DNA of 64,000 nucleotides from Sphingomonas sp. (lineage in GTDB: Bacteria; Pseudomonadota; Alphaproteobacteria; Sphingomonadales; Sphingomonadaceae). The notes under the pieces are model-generated. The model was not told where the DNA came from. It did no database searches and saw only the letters and a program-made list of their open reading frames with translations. The DNA lies in NCBI RefSeq assembly GCF_003248515.1, contig NZ_QFOB01000004.1:310001-374000 (forward strand), given 5' to 3'. The stretch's first letter is position 1, and the number at the start of each line of letters is the position of its first letter. Of this stretch, positions 62,999 to 64,000 are shown piece after piece. The position numbers were made by a program, and so were the translations under genes.

Positions 62999-63084
62999 GG
63001 GAGGCTGACTGCGCGGAAAGGCGCACGCGCGCCTCTCCGCTTCGACCAGCCAGACAGAATTCGCGACGATCGATCAGGTGCGAT

Positions 63085-63116
63085 TTCGTCGCGCCGGACG
63101 CCGCGTTCGTCGCGCC
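63085..63116. promoter_or_regulatory. Pair of AlgR-like LytTR boxes
   Basis: TTCGTCGCGCC occurs at 63085-63095 and again at 63106-63116, 21 bp apart (two helical turns, as LytTR proteins prefer). An inverted CGCGACGA lies at 63062-63069. The site is between the hydrolase stop and the hypothetical exported gene, which it may regulate. Confidence 0.5.
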
Positions 63117-63119
63117 CGC

Positions 63120-63977
63120 TCAGGGCTGCCGATCGAGGAAACAGCCGATCGCGTCGAGCGCGTCGGGCTCATCCAGCATCGGCGCGTGGCCGACATTGGC
63201 GACACTCGCGAGCGTCGCATCGGGCCGGCCGGCCACCATCTCCTCCGCCGCATCCGGATCGAGCAGATCGGATCGATCGCCCCGCAGCAGCAGGATCGGT
63301 CTCGCCCCCGCAAGATCGGCCCAGCGCTGCTGCGGGTCCGTCACCAGCGGCTTGGAAGTGAAGGGCAAGGCGATCGCGGGATCATAATCCGCCAGCAGCC
63401 GGCCGCCGATCTCGCGATACATGCGCTCGGCCATGAGGCGCCAGTCCTCCGGGCCATAATGGGGCAGCGCATCCGCGTTCAGCGCGCGCAGATGATCGGC
63501 CGCCTCGCCCCATGTGGCGACGGGCGCGCTCTTGCCGACATAGCCGGCGATCCGCGCGAGGCCCCGATCGGAGAGTCGTGGCCCGACATCGTTGATGATC
63601 GCGGACCGGATCAGGGCCGGGGACCGCCCCGCCAGCTCCATCGTGATGAGCCCGCCCATCGATGTGCCGATGAAGATCGCAGCGCCGATGCCGAGCGCTT
63701 CCGCAAGCCGCGCCACATCCTCCGCATAGAAAGGAAGCTGATAGGTTTCCGGCCGCGCCCAATCCGAAAGTCCGCGCCCGCGCACGTCGATCGCCAGCAC
63801 CCGCCGCCCCAGACCCGCCAGATGCGGGGCGAGCATGCCGAAATCGCGCGCATTGCGGGTCAGCCCGTGCAGGCAGAAGACGGGGAGCCGGGCCGGCCCG
63901 GGGGCGGCCGCATAATCCCGTGCGTGCAGGCGCAGTCCATCGGACGATTGCCAGAAGCGATCCACATATCCGCTCAT
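63120..63977 (-). CDS. Alpha/beta hydrolase
   Basis: A 285-aa serine hydrolase. FCLHGLTRNARDF forms the oxyanion-hole region, and FIGTSMGGLITMELA is the nucleophile elbow with catalytic Ser. The acid is in LLLRGDRSDLLDPD and the catalytic His is in VGHAPMLDEPDAL near the C-terminus. It has no signal peptide, so cytosolic. The substrate is unknown, with esterases, lactonases and C-C hydrolases all possible. ATG 63977 follows GGGAG and lies near the right edge of the window. Confidence 0.88.
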   Translation of the reverse strand: MSGYVDRFWQSSDGLRLHARDYAAAPGPARLPVFCLHGLTRNARDFGMLAPHLAGLGRRVLAIDVRGRGLSDWARPETYQLPFYAEDVARLAEALGIGAAIFIGTSMGGLITMELAGRSPALIRSAIINDVGPRLSDRGLARIAGYVGKSAPVATWGEAADHLRALNADALPHYGPEDWRLMAERMYREIGGRLLADYDPAIALPFTSKPLVTDPQQRWADLAGARPILLLRGDRSDLLDPDAAEEMVAGRPDATLASVANVGHAPMLDEPDALDAIGCFLDRQP

Positions 63978-64000
63978 CGGCGAGGCTCCCGTGGCGCAAG

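Overview
The window is high-GC DNA of alphaproteobacterial, very probably sphingomonad, character. Supporting signs are a ManD whose active-site residues line up with the Novosphingobium enzyme, a PEPxxWA-type C-terminal sorting signal, TonB-dependent receptors with their regulators, Entner-Doudoroff genes and a RegB/RegA pair. It is chromosomal in style: dense, with many 4-nt ATGA/GTGA overlaps. No rRNA, tRNA, CRISPR array, insertion sequence or phage gene was seen.

Layout. 1-5.3 kb: a minus-strand envelope-glycan operon (polysaccharide deacetylase, two GT4 glycosyltransferases, a multi-pass membrane protein, a DUF2141 protein). 5.5-9.4 kb: an ECF sigma / FecR / STN-TonB receptor unit. 9.7-24.5 kb: metabolism, with mannonate dehydratase and its GntR regulator, an FAD oxidoreductase, a TetR/SDR divergent pair, glk-edd-LD-carboxypeptidase, an acetolactate synthase/aldehyde dehydrogenase pair, and trhO-GST. 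24.7-27.2 kb: two convergent MFS transporters. 27.4-33.9 kb: cyoABCD, SURF1 and regBA in one run. 33.9-35.1 kb: a diguanylate cyclase.

35.3-58.7 kb is the centrepiece: a nearly complete PQQ-dependent alcohol oxidation island. The quinoprotein alcohol dehydrogenase (48.2-50.0 kb) carries the Asp-Phe-Asp pair typical of lanthanide-using enzymes. Around it lie a PedF-type cytochrome c, a pseudoazurin, a quinoprotein-associated binding protein, a YVTN beta-propeller, an acetaldehyde dehydrogenase with DUF779 partner, acetyl-CoA synthetase, a porin, a TonB receptor, and the SoxYZ-like / metallohydrolase / Cys-Cys-Trp relay proteins. Regulators are an OmpR-type two-component pair, a LuxR-type response regulator and a FIST (NosP-like) plus hybrid kinase (NahK/ErcS'-like) pair. 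Together these would take an alcohol to aldehyde, acetate and acetyl-CoA, with electrons passing to cytochrome c or pseudoazurin. No pqq biosynthesis gene is in the window.

By eye I found a 15-bp promoter element, core CCCAAGGT, reading with the gene in front of the ADH, porin, TonB receptor and SoxYZ-like genes. It is repeated three times head to tail at the porin. A second element, CTGAA-N6-TTCAG, sits 4-5 bp from it at the ADH and TonB promoters. This looks like an uncharacterised regulon.

58.8-64 kb: two LytS-type histidine kinases around one LytTR response regulator, with AlgR-like TTCGTCGCGCC boxes near small hypothetical genes, then an alpha/beta hydrolase. Starts were chosen by eye from Shine-Dalgarno sequences and family N-termini. 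All functional calls are from motif recognition without database searches.
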